A stretch of 7,583 nt of DNA, taken from NCBI GenBank assembly GCA_963992225.1, contig CAXDTK010000256.1, forward strand, positions 1 to 7,583, read 5' to 3'. The notes under the pieces were generated by a model. The model was not told the DNA's origin. It worked only from the letters and a program-made list of their open reading frames with translations, and did not search any database. This document shows, in pieces, positions 5,387 to 7,583 of the stretch. Position numbers and translations under genes: made by a program. Each line of letters starts with the position of its first letter. Position 1 is the first letter of the stretch. The DNA comes from Pelomonas sp963992225 (GTDB lineage Bacteria > Pseudomonadota > Gammaproteobacteria > Burkholderiales > Burkholderiaceae_C).

Positions 5387-7011
5387 GACTGGGCCGCCAC
5401 ACCCGCCGGTCGCTGGGCCGGCGCTTCACCTGGATCGCGGCGCTGGTGGCGCTGGCGGTGGCGACGCTGACCGTCGGCGTCAGCGACCGCGTGGCCTACC
5501 GCATGGCCGAGCAGGACGCCCGCCACACGCTCGCCGGGCTGGTGGAGGCGGTGCGCAACACCGCCGCGGTGGGCGCCTACGCGGGCGACCAGGTGCTGCT
5601 GGGCGAGGTGGCCAACGGGCTGGTCAGCCACCCGATGGTGGGCGCGGTGCGCATCGAGGTGGCCCAGGGCGCCGCCGTGGAGCGGCGCCGCGAAAGCCGC
5701 TTCGACCCCACCACCGGCACCCAGGTCAGCTACGCGCTGGATTCGCCCTTCGACCGCACCGAGCGCGTGGGCCAGATCCGCGTCGCGGTGGACACCGACG
5801 CGCTGTCGGCGCTAGCGCGCAAGCAGGCCCTGATGCTGACGGTGCCCATGCTGGCCCAGGTGCTGCTGCTGGCGGTGGTGCTGGGCGTGGTGGCGGCGCG
5901 GCTGCTGTCGCGGCCGATGGCCGGCCTGGCACGCGACCTGGCCCAGCTGCAGCCGGGCTCGACCGAACTGCTGCCCATGCCGCCGGCGCACCGCGACGAC
6001 GAGATCGGCCTGCTGGTGCGCCACACCAACGACCTGCTGCAGGCCAACGCCACCGCGCTGGGCCGCGAGCGCCAGCTGCGCGCCGAGGTCAGCGCCATCG
6101 AGGGCCAGCTGCGCCGCCTGCTGGAGGCCTCCAGCGCCGGCATCTTCCTGCTCGACGCGGCGGGCCGGCTGGTGCAGGGCAACCCGACGCTGGTGCGGCT
6201 GTGCACCGGCCACGCCACGGGCACGCTGGCGGCCGAGGGCTTCGTGGACGAGCATTTCGCCCAGCCCGCGGCGCTGCGGGCGCTGATGGACCGCGCGCTG
6301 GCGCAGCGCCACAGCGTCAGCGCCGACCTGCTGCTGCGCCATGCCCCGGCCGAGGGCGGGCCGGCGGAGCGCTGGGTGCATGTGCTGCTGTCGCCGCTGC
6401 CGGCGGCGGGCGGCGAGGAGCTGCTGGAGGGCGTGATGTACGACGTCACCCAGCGCCGCGCCGAGGAGGCGCGTGCGCGCCACCAGGCCGAGCACGACCC
6501 CCTCACCGGCCTGCGCAACCGCGCGGGCCTGCTGGCCGAGCTGGACCGCCACCTCCCGGTGGCGCTGGCCGGCGGGCCGGCGCTGAGCCTGCTCTACCTG
6601 GACCTGGACGGCTTCAAGGCCGTCAACGACCGGCATGGCCATGACGCCGGCGATGCGGTGCTGCGCGAGGTCGCGACCCGCCTGCTGGGGCTGCTGCGCC
6701 GCGGCGGCGACACCGTGGCGCGGCTGGGCGGCGACGAGTTCGTCGTGCTGCTGCCGGCGATGGGCCAGGAGCCCTGGCTGACGCGCTTTGCCTGGCGCGT
6801 GGTGGATGCGCTGTCCGAGCCCATCGCGCTGCCGGGCGTCGCCGAGCCGGCGCGCATCGGCGCCAGCGTGGGCATCGCCAGCCTGCCGCGCGACGCCACC
6901 GACCGCGACGGCCTGCTGCGCCAGGCCGACCAGGCCATGTACCAGGTCAAGCGCGCCGGCAAGCAGGGCGTCGGCACGGCCGACGGCCCGCTGCCCCGGC
7001 CGCTGGACTGA
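5383..7011 (+). CDS. membrane diguanylate cyclase with CHASE8-like, HAMP, PAS and GGDEF domains
   Basis: A 542-residue inner-membrane enzyme that should make cyclic di-GMP from two GTP. After an Arg-rich N-terminus comes TM1 (about 15-34). A periplasmic region of about 115 residues follows, with NTAAVGAYAGDQ and the SHPMVGAVRIE segment typical of CHASE8-type sensors such as YfiN. Then come TM2 (about 149-172), HAMP (about 173-226), a short coiled linker, a PAS domain (about 240-358) and GGDEF (about 368-530). The catalytic domain looks active: DPLTGLRNR at 372-380, Asp407 for Mg, the N-D-x-x-G-H-D-x-G-D pattern at 415-424, and intact GGDEF at 449-453. R440-G-G-D443, five residues before it, is a complete I-site for product inhibition. 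There is no EAL domain. The GTG at 5383 is the only start after an in-frame stop at 5344. It is the last gene of the operon and probably receives its signal from the periplasmic protein encoded just before it. Confidence 0.9.
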   Translation: MRLGRHTRRSLGRRFTWIAALVALAVATLTVGVSDRVAYRMAEQDARHTLAGLVEAVRNTAAVGAYAGDQVLLGEVANGLVSHPMVGAVRIEVAQGAAVERRRESRFDPTTGTQVSYALDSPFDRTERVGQIRVAVDTDALSALARKQALMLTVPMLAQVLLLAVVLGVVAARLLSRPMAGLARDLAQLQPGSTELLPMPPAHRDDEIGLLVRHTNDLLQANATALGRERQLRAEVSAIEGQLRRLLEASSAGIFLLDAAGRLVQGNPTLVRLCTGHATGTLAAEGFVDEHFAQPAALRALMDRALAQRHSVSADLLLRHAPAEGGPAERWVHVLLSPLPAAGGEELLEGVMYDVTQRRAEEARARHQAEHDPLTGLRNRAGLLAELDRHLPVALAGGPALSLLYLDLDGFKAVNDRHGHDAGDAVLREVATRLLGLLRRGGDTVARLGGDEFVVLLPAMGQEPWLTRFAWRVVDALSEPIALPGVAEPARIGASVGIASLPRDATDRDGLLRQADQAMYQVKRAGKQGVGTADGPLPRPLD

Positions 7012-7019
7012 GGCCTCAG
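7008..7019. repeat. 12-base perfect palindrome holding both convergent stop codons
   Basis: CTGAGGCCTCAG reads the same on both strands. It contains the TGA of the rightward cyclase gene (7009-7011) and, on the other strand, the TGA of the leftward transporter gene (7018-7016). It could form only a short stem and has no T run, so terminator activity is doubtful. Confidence 0.5.
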
Positions 7020-7583
7020 GCCGCGGCGCGCGGCGCCGCCTCGTCCTCGGGCGCCAGCAGGCGGCCGAACACCAGCTTCACCACCAGCAGGCCCAGGCCC
7101 GCGCAGGCCACCAGCAGCGCATGCAGCGCCCAGAAGCGCGAGCCCGGCAGCACCTCCAGCAGCCCGGCCAGCCAGCCCACCAGGCTGTTGCCGAAGAACA
7201 GGTGCAGGTAGTAGATGCCGATCAGCAGCCCCTGCAGCCCGCGCGGCGCGGCGCGCGAGTACAGCGCCAGGCCCACCGGCATGATGTTGGCGAAGCCGAT
7301 GTTGTTGACCAGCGCATAGCCGAACGACCACAGCAGGCTGATGCGCGCGCCGCCGCCCTCGATGGCCAGCGCCGGGATCATCAGCAGCGCCGGCGCGCCC
7401 GCCGCGACGAAGCAGCCCAGCGCCATCTTGGTCAGCTCGTCGGGCTCGCGCCGCCGTGCCGCCCACCAGCGCCAGAACGCCAGCGAGGCCAGCATGGTGG
7501 TGGTGCTGAGCAGCGCGTCCACCGCCTGCAGCCAGGTCACCGGTACCGTGAAGCCGGCGACCACCATGTCCATGTGCCGCTGC
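7016..7583 (-). CDS. POT/PTR-family major facilitator transporter, C-terminal part (cut by window edge)
   Basis: The last 188 or so residues of an inner-membrane transporter whose 5' part lies beyond the window; the frame stays open through the end (QRH before the first Met), so the ATG at 7573 is internal. Five hydrophobic segments are visible, numbered from that Met: about 14-36, 47-70, 79-105, 112-139 and 145-170, fitting the final helices of a proton-coupled peptide transporter. Family features include VPVTWLQ entering the first segment (the usual W-F-Q position), EPDELTKMALG at 43-53 (like the conserved P-x-x-x-K-x-x-x-G loop), MPVGLALYSRAAP (like S-P-x-G-L then L-A-P) and GLLIG then GNSLVGWLAGLL. 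Where typical family members have Glu five residues before that PxGL proline, this one has Phe, and the usual Asn-Pro after F-Q is absent, so it may not carry ordinary peptides. The tail is Ala/Glu-rich. It converges on the cyclase gene with 4 bases between the stops. Confidence 0.75.
   Translation of the reverse strand, partial: QRHMDMVVAGFTVPVTWLQAVDALLSTTTMLASLAFWRWWAARRREPDELTKMALGCFVAAGAPALLMIPALAIEGGGARISLLWSFGYALVNNIGFANIMPVGLALYSRAAPRGLQGLLIGIYYLHLFFGNSLVGWLAGLLEVLPGSRFWALHALLVACAGLGLLVVKLVFGRLLAPEDEAAPRAAA

Noticed and set aside
4536..5429. Minus-strand open frame of 297 codons opposite the operon
   Set aside because: Low-complexity Arg/Ala/Gln/His/Gly-rich translation with no recognisable domain, shadowing two better supported genes.
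5730..6642. Long minus-strand open frames opposite the cyclase gene (two overlapping, 262 and 276 codons)
   Set aside because: Both are shadows of a gene with intact PAS and GGDEF domains; composition is Ser/Arg- or Gln/Ala-rich without motifs.
1..7583. CRISPR array, tRNA, transposase, integrase or attachment site
   Set aside because: No spaced direct repeats, cloverleaf-like sequence, terminal inverted repeats or transposase motifs were seen on reading both strands.

Overview
The window (7583 bases, very GC-rich, with strongly GC-biased third codon positions that leave long open frames on both strands) looks like the chromosome of a betaproteobacterium, most likely Burkholderiales. This rests on base composition and on the gene families seen (RlhA-type U32 protein, Gtt1-like glutathione transferase, and an outer-membrane protein / small binding protein / GGDEF operon). 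No species can be named from sequence alone. There are no tRNA or rRNA genes, CRISPR array, insertion sequence or other mobile element, and no gap above 150 bases without a gene.

Left part (1-3506): rlhA, a 23S rRNA cytidine hydroxylase of the U32 family, reads rightward. Its 3' end overlaps by 55 bases with a leftward class I methyltransferase gene of the METTL21 / Methyltransf_16 type. Upstream of that, also leftward, is a glutathione S-transferase gene followed by a hairpin that may end its transcript.

Middle part (3507-7011): a 112-base divergent intergenic region with an inverted repeat separates the transferase gene from a tight rightward operon of three genes. These encode an outer-membrane beta-barrel protein, a half-size periplasmic phosphate-binding-like protein that begins 2 bases after the barrel gene stops, and an inner-membrane diguanylate cyclase (CHASE8-like sensor, HAMP, PAS, GGDEF with intact active site and I-site). 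Together they could carry a signal from the outer membrane through the periplasm to cytoplasmic cyclic di-GMP, an arrangement comparable to YfiBNR but built from different parts. This is the strongest candidate here for a poorly described system. A nine-codon ORF sits exactly between genes two and three, sharing bases with the stop of one and the start of the other.

Right part (7016-7583): a leftward gene, cut by the window edge, encodes the C-terminal half of a divergent POT/PTR-type major facilitator transporter. It converges on the cyclase gene with only 4 bases between the stop codons, and both stops lie inside a 12-base perfect palindrome.
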